DNA from: Thermoanaerobaculales bacterium
GTDB taxonomy: Bacteria; Acidobacteriota; Thermoanaerobaculia; Thermoanaerobaculales; Sulfomarinibacteraceae
NCBI GenBank assembly: GCA_025456145.1
Contig: JALOLD010000018.1
Location: forward strand, 1-64,000
Length of the DNA: 64,000 nt
Reading direction: 5' to 3'
The stretch's first letter is position 1; every line of letters begins with the position of its first letter. The notes beneath the pieces are model-generated. The model was not told where the DNA came from. It was given only the letters and a program-made list of their open reading frames with translations, and made no database searches. Positions 55,533 to 64,000 of the stretch are shown in pieces. Both the position numbers and the translations under genes were made by a program.

Positions 55533-58500
55533 ATGCGTCCGTTCCTTTGTCTCGCCACCCTGTCGGTCGCCCTCGCCGCGGTCCCGGCCGCCGCCGATAT
55601 CGCGATCCCGCTGGTCAACCCGGGCTTCGAGAGGGTCGAGCCCGACGGCTCGGTGGTCGGCTGGACCCGGCTCGACCGGTCGACCGGCGGGGCGGCGGTG
55701 GCGCCGACCACCGAGCACGCCCGCGAGGGCGTCGGCAGCCTCAGGCTCGCGGTCGCCGGCCACGGCTCGGTGGCCGCCGAGTCGGCGCCGATCCGGCTCG
55801 AGGTCGGCAGGCTCTACCGTCTGAGCGGCTGGATCCGCACCGAGGGGGCGGTCTCGGACCCGACGACCAGGTACCCGACCGCGGTCCCGGCGGTGCTCCG
55901 GATGGCGTCCTTTCCGTTCACCAACCACTCGCCGGCGGTCGGCGGCGACTCGGACTGGCTCCGGGTCGAGACCCTGTTCTTCGCCACCCGGAAGGAGGAC
56001 CGGGTCCGGCTCCACCTCGGCCACAACGGGTCGGCGCGGGGCAGCGCCTGGTTTGACGACATCCTCCTCGAGGCGGTCGACGACATCACCGAGGCGATCC
56101 CCCTCGAGACCGTGCGCTGGTCGGGCAAGGGCTTCCGCTATCACGACCGCGGCTGGATCGTCGTCCACATCGAGGGCTCACCCTACGAGCGCGGCTTCCA
56201 GCTCGGCGAGCTGGTCGCCGACGAGATCGCCGAGTACATCCGCAAGCTCGGCGTCCTGTCCGACGAGGACGACCCCGAGGCCGGGTGGAAGAGGCTGCGC
56301 TTCGAGTGCGACGCGCTCTTTTTGCGCAGCTACGACGAGGAGTACCTGCGCGAGATGAAGGGCATCGCCGACGGCGCCGCGGCGGCGGGCGCCGAGGCCT
56401 GGGGCCGTGAGATCGACCTGGTCGACATCGTCACCGTCAACTCGGTGGTCGACCTCGGCCAGCTCGAGGACGCGATCGAGATCACCCCGCACGCGCTGAC
56501 CGGCGAGGCCTTCGCCGCCCCCGCCGAGGAGCTCGAGATCGCCCCGGAGAAGCACAGCTGCTCGGCCTTCGCGGCGACCGGGCCGGCGACCCGCGACGGC
56601 GGCGTGGTCTTCGGTCAGATCTTCATGTGGGGCGGCTACACCGGCGTTCACTGGAACGTCATCGTCGACGTCCTCCCGACCGACGGTCACCGGCTCGTCT
56701 ACCAGACGTTTCCCGGCGGCATTCACTCGGGGGCCGACTTCTACATCAACTCGGCGGGGATCGTCATCGGCGAGACCACGGTGGCCCAGACCCCGTGGGC
56801 GCCCGACTCGACGCCCCAGTCCAACCGGATCCGCAAGGCCGCCCAGTACGCCTCGTCGATCGACGATGTCGAGCGCATCCTGTGGGAGGGCAACAACGGG
56901 ATGTACACCAACGACTGGCCGATCGCCGACGTCAAGACCGGCGAGGTCGCGATCCTGCTGCTCGGCACCCACGCCAAGAAGCTGTGGCGGACCGGCGAGG
57001 ACATGGCGCCCTTCGGCACGCCGGGCTTCCTGTGGGCCAACAACAACAACCGCGACGACGAGGTCCGCAAGGAGTACCTGGCCCAGCCCGACGACCGGCC
57101 CTTCGACCTGATGTTCTCGCCCTGGAACCGCGACATCGCCTTCAACGAGTTCTACCGCGAGCACGCGGGCGCCATCGACGTGACCGCCGCGGTCGAGCTC
57201 TGGGCGAGCTCGCCGGTCAACCGGGCGCACGCCTGCGACGGCAAGATCACGACCGGCGAGATGGCCGAGCAATTGGTCTTTCTCGCCCACCACGGCAAGG
57301 TGACCCTGCGCGAGAAGTTCCCGACCAAGGGCTGGCGCTATCTCCCCGACCTGCCCGGCGCCGAGCCCCACCTGTCGCTCGGCTACGCGACGATCAGCCC
57401 GGTCTTCGTCAACGAGCGGCTGCAGGCCCTGCGGCCCTCCGCCGCCGCCGAGCCGGGCGCCGAGCCGGCGGCCGAACCGGCCGACGAGCCGGAGCTCGTC
57501 CTCGGCGGGCTCGAGGCCGAGCTCTCGATCGACCGCGACCGGCTCTGGCGGCGCACCGTGCTCCCGGCCTCGCCGGCCGAGAGCTGGTTCGTCAGCGCCT
57601 CGGCCGCCTACTGGCAGCTCCTCGACGGCCTCGACCACGACGACCCCGTGGCGGCCGCCGAGGAGCTCGGCGACGCCCTGGCCGGGCTGTCGCTGCGCTA
57701 CCTCTACACCGTGTCGCGCGAGGAGGACCTGCCGGCCTCGGCGGCCCACCGGGCCTACGACCGTTATGCGCCCTACCTGGTGCCTCGGATCAAGGGGACC
57801 TTCGCCCTCCACCAGCTCCGGCTGCGCCTCGGCAACGAGCGCTTCCTCGAGGTGATGCGGACGGTCCACGAGCGCTATGCCGAGCGCCCGATGTCGAGCG
57901 CCGACTTCATCGCGGTGGCCGAGGAGGTGGCCGGAGAGGACCTCGCGGGGGCGATCCGGCCGTGGCTCGACCGGGAGGGGCTGCCGGTGCTCCGACCGTC
58001 GTTCGAGGTCCGACCGAAGAAGGACCGCTTCCAGCTCGTCGTGACCGTAGACCAGGACGACCCGCCCTACGAGCTGGTCACCCACCTCGAGGTCACGGTC
58101 GGCGGCGAGCGGCGGCTCGAGCGGCTCGAGCTCGCGGGCGACACCGAGGTCGCCCTGGTCTACGACGAGCGGCCGACCCGGGTGGTCTTCAACGTCCTCG
58201 ACGACATCCCGGTCCCCCGCGAGAGCTTCTACACCTGGTCGAACTTCATCGACGACTTCCACTCGACCCTCATCGTCTACGGCACCGCGCGCCAGATCGA
58301 GGCCAACCACACCATGGCGCGGCGCTGGCAGGAGCTGGTCGCCGACACCTATGTCGAGATCCTGCCGCCGCTCGTCAAGGACGCCGAGATCGACGGGCCG
58401 GCGGCCGCCAGCCACGACCTGATGGTTCTCGGTACGACCGGCGACAACTATCTCTTCGGCCACCTCGGTGCGGCGGGGATCGAGATCGGGCCCGGCTGGT

Positions 58501-58736
58501 TCCGCTTCCGGGACAGGACCCGGGCCGACCCGGAGGACGGGCTGTTCGCGGTCGTCCCCAACCCGTTCAACCCGTCCAGGGTGCTCTACCTGATCGCCGC
58601 CAACTCGGCGATGCAGCTCCACCGGATGACCTCGACCTACCACCGCGAGATCCCGTCGTGGGCGGTGTTCGAAGGGGCCGCGATCGTCGAGCAGGGGAGC
58701 TTCGAGCCGGCGGGCTTCGTCGTCGAGCTCGACTGA
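55533..58736 (+). CDS. Large secreted C45/phospholipase-B-like acylhydrolase with N-terminal CBM-like and C-terminal M1-peptidase-like domains
   Basis: Signal peptide; IPLVNPGFERVEPDGSVVGWTRL CBM-like start; CSAFAATGPATRDGGVVFGQIFMWGG nucleophile region; GTFALHQLRLRLGNERFLEVMRTVHERYAERPMSSADFIAVAEEVAGEDLAGAIRPWLDREG M1-like. Confidence 0.82.
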   Translation: MRPFLCLATLSVALAAVPAAADIAIPLVNPGFERVEPDGSVVGWTRLDRSTGGAAVAPTTEHAREGVGSLRLAVAGHGSVAAESAPIRLEVGRLYRLSGWIRTEGAVSDPTTRYPTAVPAVLRMASFPFTNHSPAVGGDSDWLRVETLFFATRKEDRVRLHLGHNGSARGSAWFDDILLEAVDDITEAIPLETVRWSGKGFRYHDRGWIVVHIEGSPYERGFQLGELVADEIAEYIRKLGVLSDEDDPEAGWKRLRFECDALFLRSYDEEYLREMKGIADGAAAAGAEAWGREIDLVDIVTVNSVVDLGQLEDAIEITPHALTGEAFAAPAEELEIAPEKHSCSAFAATGPATRDGGVVFGQIFMWGGYTGVHWNVIVDVLPTDGHRLVYQTFPGGIHSGADFYINSAGIVIGETTVAQTPWAPDSTPQSNRIRKAAQYASSIDDVERILWEGNNGMYTNDWPIADVKTGEVAILLLGTHAKKLWRTGEDMAPFGTPGFLWANNNNRDDEVRKEYLAQPDDRPFDLMFSPWNRDIAFNEFYREHAGAIDVTAAVELWASSPVNRAHACDGKITTGEMAEQLVFLAHHGKVTLREKFPTKGWRYLPDLPGAEPHLSLGYATISPVFVNERLQALRPSAAAEPGAEPAAEPADEPELVLGGLEAELSIDRDRLWRRTVLPASPAESWFVSASAAYWQLLDGLDHDDPVAAAEELGDALAGLSLRYLYTVSREEDLPASAAHRAYDRYAPYLVPRIKGTFALHQLRLRLGNERFLEVMRTVHERYAERPMSSADFIAVAEEVAGEDLAGAIRPWLDREGLPVLRPSFEVRPKKDRFQLVVTVDQDDPPYELVTHLEVTVGGERRLERLELAGDTEVALVYDERPTRVVFNVLDDIPVPRESFYTWSNFIDDFHSTLIVYGTARQIEANHTMARRWQELVADTYVEILPPLVKDAEIDGPAAASHDLMVLGTTGDNYLFGHLGAAGIEIGPGWFRFRDRTRADPEDGLFAVVPNPFNPSRVLYLIAANSAMQLHRMTSTYHREIPSWAVFEGAAIVEQGSFEPAGFVVELD

Positions 58737-58761
58737 GCGGCCGGCCCCGGCCGGGGTGCGG

Positions 58762-59433
58762 TCAGGACACGAGGCGGATCCGCACGACGTGGGTGCGGTC
58801 GACCCAGAACGACGCCTCGCCGCCCCCGAGGCCGTGGAGCACCCGGGCGCGGTCGCCGTCGACCCCCTCGAGGGCAGCGGTGATCACGGTGCCGTTGTCG
58901 AGCTCGAGGACGACCGTCCGGCCGACATGCGCCGCAAGCTCGTCCCAGCTCAGGTCGTTGCGGCCGGGTCGACCGTCGATCGGGGTCGGCGAGGGGACCA
59001 GGCTCTCCCAGCTTGAGTGGGCGTCGCGCTCGATCTCCCGCACCACCGCCTCCCACGACGGGTGGGTCGGCTCGGCGGTCGGGCGCGGGGGCGGGAGCAG
59101 CGGCTCGGACCTCTCGATCTCGGCATCCGGCCGGGCGACGAGCCCGCCACCCCGGTCGGCAAGGCCGGGGAGCCGTACCCCGGTCCCGACCGCGGCCACC
59201 GCCGCGCCGCACGCCGAAAGGACGACGCCCACGCCCCAGAGGATGAACGGTCGCTTGACCCGAGGCCAGTGGAGGACGGCGAGGGCGACGATCGGGATCC
59301 AGGTCCAGCCGAGGAGCAGGACCGCGAGCCCCCAGCCGAGACCGACGCGAAAGGCGAGGACGAGCAGCCAGACCCAGGCGACGAGCCCGACGAGGCCACC
59401 GGCGACCAGCAGCAGGAGGGCCACCAGCTCCAT
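58762..59433 (-). CDS. Membrane protein with C-terminal small beta-barrel (Sm/SH3-like) region
   Basis: Two to three N-terminal TMs; GRTVVLELDNGTVITAALEGVDGDRARVLHGLGGGEASFWVDRTHVVRIRLVS. Confidence 0.7.
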   Translation of the reverse strand: MELVALLLLVAGGLVGLVAWVWLLVLAFRVGLGWGLAVLLLGWTWIPIVALAVLHWPRVKRPFILWGVGVVLSACGAAVAAVGTGVRLPGLADRGGGLVARPDAEIERSEPLLPPPRPTAEPTHPSWEAVVREIERDAHSSWESLVPSPTPIDGRPGRNDLSWDELAAHVGRTVVLELDNGTVITAALEGVDGDRARVLHGLGGGEASFWVDRTHVVRIRLVS

Positions 59434-59539
59434 CCTCGCCTCAGCCGGGGCCCGGGGTGGGGATCTGTCGGCGCATCACTTCCCCTCGAGAGTACACCAC
59501 GCCGAAACCTTTTCGGGTCGGGGCCGGTATGCTCTGATC

Positions 59540-61150
59540 ATGAAGACCCAGCCACCGCTCCGTCTCGTGGCCGCGCTGTCGGCGACCGCCTTCCTCATCG
59601 TGCCGGGATCCGGCGGACTGCTCGCCGAGGAGCCGGGGACCGCCGAGGAGGGGACCCGTCCTTCCGCCCTCGAGTACCTCGACGACCCGCCGGCGACCGT
59701 GCCGCCGCGGCTCGCCCCACCCAAGACCGGCGGTCCGGCCGAGGTCGAGCACCAGGGCTTCGTCAGCATCCAGGTCAACGTCGGCCCGGACGGGCTCAAC
59801 ATCCCCGGCGACGCCGCCAACGAGCCGTCGATCGCGGTCGACCCGCTCGACGCTCGGCGGATGGCGATCGGCTGGCGCCAGTTCGACACCGTCCTGTCGA
59901 ACTTCCGCCAGGCGGGGCGCGCCTGGACCACCGACCGCGGCCACAGCTGGACCTTTCCGGGTGTCTTCACCCCCGGCGTCTTCCGCTCGGACCCGGTGCT
60001 CGAGGCCGACGGCGACGGGCGGTTCTACTACTACAGCCTACGCGAGAACCTGCTCTGCGACTTCTTCTTCTCGCCGGACGGCGGCCAGAGCTGGGCCGGC
60101 CCGCACTACGCCTATGGCGGAGACAAGCAGTGGTTCGCCATCGACCGCACCGACGGCCCCGGGCGCGGCAACATCTACGTCAGCTGGAGCCTCGCCTCCA
60201 ACCCCTGGGGGGAGCGGGTCTTCATCCGCTCGACCGACGGCGGCCAGACCTTCTCCTACCCGGAGGTGCTCAGGCCGGCGCCGATCTGGGGGACGCTCAC
60301 GGTCGACGAGGACGGCGTCCTCTACCTCGCCGGCAACGCCTCGTTCAACTACAACATTTTCGTCGTCTACCGGTCGCTCGACGCCTGGGATGCGGGGGTC
60401 GAGCCGACCTTCGACTCGTTCTCGCTCAGCCTGGGCGGGCGCCACTCGGTGGGCACCGGCCCCAACCCGGTCGGTCTTCTCGGCCAGGTCTGGCTCGACG
60501 TCAACCGGACCGACGGCCCCGACCGCGGCCACCTCTACCTCGTCTCGTCGGTCGACCCGCCCGGGGGCGACCCGCAGGACGTCCACTTCCTCCGCTCGAC
60601 CGACATGGGCGAGACCTGGAGCACGCCGGTCCGCGTCAACACCGACGACCGCGACGCCTGGCAGTGGTTCGCGACGATGTCGACCTCGCCCGACGGCCGG
60701 ATCGACGTCGTCTGGGTCGAGTCGGTGACCGGGGACGAGCCGAACATCGGCGCCCTGACCTACGCCTTCTCGACCGACGGCGGCGACACCTGGTCGGTGC
60801 CGGTGACGGTCAGCCCGACCTTCAACAGCTGGCGGGGCTTCCCCGGGCAGAACAAGCTCGGCGACTACTACGACATGACCTCGGACGCCACCGGCGCCGA
60901 CGTCGCCTGGGCGGCCACCTTCAACGACGAGCAGGACGTCTACTACCTCCGGCTGTGGGCCGACTGCGACGGCAACGGTGCGAGCGACGCCTACGACATG
61001 TGGCTCGGCCGGGTGCGAGACCTCGACGGCAACCGGACGCCCGACACCTGCCAGATCGCCGAGGACCCGTCGATCGACAGTGACGGCGACGGCATCATCG
61101 ACGCGTTCCGGACGCCTCCGCGGTCCGGCGGCGGCCGGGTCGCACCGTGA
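59540..61150 (+). CDS. Secreted sialidase/BNR-repeat protein
   Basis: Signal peptide MKTQPPLRLVAALSATAFLIVPGSGGLLAEE; BNR motifs TTDRGHSWTFPG, FSPDGGQSWAGP, RSTDGGQTFSYPE, RSTDMGETWSTP, STDGGDTWSVP. Confidence 0.92.
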   Translation: MKTQPPLRLVAALSATAFLIVPGSGGLLAEEPGTAEEGTRPSALEYLDDPPATVPPRLAPPKTGGPAEVEHQGFVSIQVNVGPDGLNIPGDAANEPSIAVDPLDARRMAIGWRQFDTVLSNFRQAGRAWTTDRGHSWTFPGVFTPGVFRSDPVLEADGDGRFYYYSLRENLLCDFFFSPDGGQSWAGPHYAYGGDKQWFAIDRTDGPGRGNIYVSWSLASNPWGERVFIRSTDGGQTFSYPEVLRPAPIWGTLTVDEDGVLYLAGNASFNYNIFVVYRSLDAWDAGVEPTFDSFSLSLGGRHSVGTGPNPVGLLGQVWLDVNRTDGPDRGHLYLVSSVDPPGGDPQDVHFLRSTDMGETWSTPVRVNTDDRDAWQWFATMSTSPDGRIDVVWVESVTGDEPNIGALTYAFSTDGGDTWSVPVTVSPTFNSWRGFPGQNKLGDYYDMTSDATGADVAWAATFNDEQDVYYLRLWADCDGNGASDAYDMWLGRVRDLDGNRTPDTCQIAEDPSIDSDGDGIIDAFRTPPRSGGGRVAP

Positions 61151-61154
61151 CCGG

Positions 61155-62048
61155 TCAGCCGATGATCGTGTGGAAGGCGTCGGCGAGGGCCGGCGCGCGG
61201 AAGCGGTAGCCGGACGTCTCGAGGACCGCCGGCCGCACCCGGCTCGAGGCGAGGAGCAGGGCGTCGGCCATCTCGCCGAGCCCCAGCCTGACCGCGAAGG
61301 CCGGCGCCGGCATCACCGCCGGGCGGTCGAGGTGCTCGCCGAGGGCGCGGGCGAAGCCGCGGCTGGTCGCCTCGCCCGGGGCGACGAGGTTGACCGGGCC
61401 TTCGACGTCGCCGCGCCCGAGCAGGTGCTCGACCGCGCCGACAACGTCGTCGATGGCGATCCACGGCCAGAACTGGCGCCCCGACCCGATCGGCCCGCCA
61501 ACCCCGAGCTTGAAGGGGGTGAGCATCCGCTCGAGGGCGCCGCCGCCCGATCCGAGGACCATCCCGAGCCGCAGCAGCACCACGCGAGCGCCGCCGGTGG
61601 TCGCCTCGAGCGCCGCCGCCTCCCACTCGCGGCACAGCTCGGCGAGAAAGCCCCGGCCGGGCGGGGAGCTCTCGTCCAGCGGCTCGTCGCCGCGGTCGCC
61701 GTAGAAACCGGTCGCCGAGGCGTTGACCAGCAGGGGCGGGGCGGGGTCGGCGCCGGCCATCGCGCGGACCAGGGTGCGGGTCGAGTCGAGCCGGCTCGAC
61801 CGCAGCTCGTCCTTGATATTCGGCGTCCAGCGGCCCGAGCTGATCGAGCGGCCGTTGAGGTTGACGACGGCGTCGGCGCCCGCCAACGCCGCCGGGTCGA
61901 GCTCGCCGGCCGCCGGGTCCCAGCGCAGCTCGGTGGGGTCGGCCGGCGCTCTCCTGACCAGGGTGGCAACCTCGTGGCCGTGCCGGCGCAGACCGGCGAC
62001 GAGGGTCGATCCGACGAAGCCGCTAGCTCCCGAGACGATGATCTTCAT
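61155..62048 (-). CDS. TIGR01777-type NAD(P)-dependent epimerase/oxidoreductase
   Basis: MKIIVSGASGFVGSTLVAGLRRHGHEV; VVNLNGRSISSGRWTPNIKDELRSSRLDSTRTLV; NASATGFYGDRGDEPLDE. Confidence 0.95.
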   Translation of the reverse strand: MKIIVSGASGFVGSTLVAGLRRHGHEVATLVRRAPADPTELRWDPAAGELDPAALAGADAVVNLNGRSISSGRWTPNIKDELRSSRLDSTRTLVRAMAGADPAPPLLVNASATGFYGDRGDEPLDESSPPGRGFLAELCREWEAAALEATTGGARVVLLRLGMVLGSGGGALERMLTPFKLGVGGPIGSGRQFWPWIAIDDVVGAVEHLLGRGDVEGPVNLVAPGEATSRGFARALGEHLDRPAVMPAPAFAVRLGLGEMADALLLASSRVRPAVLETSGYRFRAPALADAFHTIIG

Positions 62049-62077
62049 GACCCGGTGAGCGTTCGGACGGCCACGGA

Positions 62078-63094
62078 TTATTCCGCGGCGCCGGCGGGAG
62101 GGGAGCGCCAGTCGCGGGTGTGGTCGGAGATCACCGCCGCGAGCGCCGCGACGTGGTCCGGTCGGTCGTTGAGCGCCGCGATGTAACGAAAGCCGCTCCC
62201 GCCGGCCGACTCGAACAACCGGCGACCGCCGATCGCCACCTCCTCGAGGGTCTCCAGACAGTCGGCGGCGAAGCCCGGACAGACCACGTCGACGCCGTGC
62301 ACGCCGCGTCGTCCCCAGGACGAGAGCCGGTCGGCGAGGGCCGGGCGGAGCCAGGGCTCGCGGCCGAAGCGGGACTGGTAGGCCATGTGCCAGCGACCGG
62401 GGGCGAGGCCGAGGGAGCGGACCAGGGCGCGTGTCGTCGCCGCGCACTGGTCGGGGTAGGGGTCGCCGGCATCGGCGATCCGCTGCGGGAGGCCGTGGAA
62501 CGAGGCGACCAGCCGACCCGCGGGGACGCCCTCGTCCCACCGCTCGGCGACGCTGGCCGCCAGCGCGCCGATGTAGGCGGGGTGGTCGTGGTAGCTCTCG
62601 ACGGTCCGCGTCTCGACCGCCCGGCCGAGGCGCCCGGAGGCGGCGTCGACGGCGTCGACCGTCGAGGCGGTGGTGGTGGTGCTGTACTGCGGGTAGAGCG
62701 GCAGCACGAGGACCCGGTGACAGCCCGCCGCGACCAGCCTGCGGAGCTCGACGGCGATCGACGGCGAGCCGTATCGCATCGCGACGCGAACCGGCGCCTC
62801 GATCCCGGCGCCGGCGAGGGTGGGGCCGAGGGCGGCGCCGATCCTCGCGGTAGTCACCGTGAGGGGCGACCCCTCGGAGGTCCAGATCGCGCGGTACAGC
62901 CGGGCCGAGCGGCGCGGGCGCAGGGGAAGGACGACGAGGTTGCGGATGAGCCACCAGCGCAGCCGCGGCAGGTCGACCACGCGGCGGTCGGCGAGGAACT
63001 CGCGCAGGTAGGCGCGCACCGCCCGGGCGGTCGGTGCGGTCGGCGATCCGAGGTTGGTCAGCAGGACGCCGAAGGACGGCGGCCCGCCGCTCAC
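62078..63094 (-). CDS. hemH: Ferrochelatase
   Basis: GVLLTNLGSPTAPTARAVRAYLREFLADRRVVDLP; LPLYPQYSTTTTAS; SFHGLPQRIADAGDPYPDQC; WHMAYQSRFGREPWLRP. Confidence 0.97.
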   Translation of the reverse strand: MSGGPPSFGVLLTNLGSPTAPTARAVRAYLREFLADRRVVDLPRLRWWLIRNLVVLPLRPRRSARLYRAIWTSEGSPLTVTTARIGAALGPTLAGAGIEAPVRVAMRYGSPSIAVELRRLVAAGCHRVLVLPLYPQYSTTTTASTVDAVDAASGRLGRAVETRTVESYHDHPAYIGALAASVAERWDEGVPAGRLVASFHGLPQRIADAGDPYPDQCAATTRALVRSLGLAPGRWHMAYQSRFGREPWLRPALADRLSSWGRRGVHGVDVVCPGFAADCLETLEEVAIGGRRLFESAGGSGFRYIAALNDRPDHVAALAAVISDHTRDWRSPPAGAAE

Positions 63095-63534
63095 TGGGCG
63101 GTCGGCGCGTCCGCGAAGTCGTTCGGGTCGAAGGCGTCGAGATCGGGGACCTTGGCCATGATCTGCTTGATCATCTCCTGGTGCCGGACCTCCTCGTCGC
63201 GCAGCCTGGTGAACAGCGCCTTGACCTCGTCGTCGCCGACCGACGGCAGCGCCTGGTGGTAGAAGTCGTAGGCCTTGACCTCGGCGGCCAGCGCGACCTC
63301 GAGGGCCTCGTTGATCGACATGAAGGCGCGGGCGCCGTCATAGCCGGGGGCCTCGACCTCGATGATCGCCGAGGCGTCGGCGGTCGACGGGTCGTTGCCA
63401 AAGAGCTCGGTGCGCTGAGCGACCAGGACCTCGGCGTGCTTGACCTCGTTGTCGGACATGAAGCGGAAGAACTTCGCCACCTCGGGGGTGCGGTGGGCCT
63501 CGAGCTGCTCGGCGAACTCGTCGTGATGGCTCAT
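63091..63534 (-). CDS. Ferritin-like/rubrerythrin-domain protein
   Basis: FFRFMSDNEVKHAEVLVAQ ... ALEVALAAEVKAYDFYHQAL...LFTRLRDEEVRHQEMI diiron ExxH motifs. Confidence 0.9.
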   Translation of the reverse strand: MSHHDEFAEQLEAHRTPEVAKFFRFMSDNEVKHAEVLVAQRTELFGNDPSTADASAIIEVEAPGYDGARAFMSINEALEVALAAEVKAYDFYHQALPSVGDDEVKALFTRLRDEEVRHQEMIKQIMAKVPDLDAFDPNDFADAPTAQ

Positions 63535-63613
63535 GGCCTGCCTCCAGCGCGTCGTCGCCGCAGGCGGTGCGGCGGTCGTTCGGGGGGAACTGTGAACCGG
63601 CCGCCGGACCTTG

Positions 63614-64000
63614 TCAAGAAAGCCGCGACCAGCGCAGCCGCTCCCAGGCCGCGCCGGCGGTCCAGCCGGCGACCATGAACAGGAGGACCGCGCCGGTGTG
63701 CCAGACGATGACGTGGGGGAGGTTCGACATCGGGCACATCAGGTGGATCGCCGCGTCGGCGGCGACCGCGGCGCCGCCACCGCCGAGCAGGCCGGCGGTC
63801 GGGGCGCGCAGCGGCAGGGCGCGGAAGACGAGCCCCAGGGTAACGACGAAGGCGGGGAGGGCGAGCAGGCTCTCGTGCTTGAGGCAGCCGACCCCCGGGC
63901 CGAGGCCGCCGCCGGACAGGGCGATCGCCGGCGACATGACCGCGGTCGCGACGCCGACTAGGAGCTGGACGCCGACCGCGAGCAGGGCGGCCAGGCGGAC
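63614..64000 (-). CDS. NrsF/DUF1109-like membrane protein (5' truncated by window edge)
   Basis: Minus-frame ORF stays open to the window end; GCLKHESLLALPAFVVTLGLVFRALPLRAPTAGLLGGGGAAVAADAAIHLMCPMSNLPHVIVWHTGAV. Confidence 0.75.
   Translation of the reverse strand, partial: VRLAALLAVGVQLLVGVATAVMSPAIALSGGGLGPGVGCLKHESLLALPAFVVTLGLVFRALPLRAPTAGLLGGGGAAVAADAAIHLMCPMSNLPHVIVWHTGAVLLFMVAGWTAGAAWERLRWSRLS

Noticed and set aside
56627-61150. 1507-aa plus-strand ORF suggesting a giant fusion
   Set aside because: First two thirds are an out-of-frame shadow of the C45-like gene; the genuine protein begins with a signal peptide at 59540

Overview
This 64 kb window is a very GC-rich chromosomal segment from what looks like a free-living Gram-negative bacterium. 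I infer Acidobacteriota/Thermoanaerobaculia-like from gene style; this is not proven. It carries about 46 supportable CDSs and no tRNA, rRNA, CRISPR array or transposase that I could recognise. Housekeeping and envelope genes include a propeller sensor kinase, ferrochelatase with a ferritin-like protein, RsgA, EttA, MtgA, acyltransferases, a TonB-dependent receptor, a KefB-like antiporter, a sulfatase-fold/TPR protein, parallel beta-helix proteins and an M6 metalloprotease. The most interesting items are: (1) a cluster at 8.6-13.2 kb where a membrane protein with an Hsp90-like GHKL ATPase domain fused to a transglutaminase-like domain is translationally coupled to what looks like a degenerate GHKL partner, behind an 18-bp TetR-type palindrome; (2) a six-gene coupled operon at 16.5-23.5 kb combining PspA/Vipp1-like, an anchored NMT1-type binding protein fused to OmpA, an ABC permease and ATPase, a coiled-coil membrane protein and a Ycf46-like AAA+ ATPase; (3) a 269-bp MITE-like element at 42.6 kb with terminal inverted repeats, a perfect 9-bp flanking duplication and inverted degenerate-hexamer arrays, plus a related hexamer structure between rsgA and ettA; (4) several unusual fusions (NTT-HEAT-cNMP, APC-PTS EIIA-RCK, zinc-ribbon/membrane/pseudopilin, C45-like/M1-like). 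All domain calls were made by eye from the supplied translations; no searches were run.
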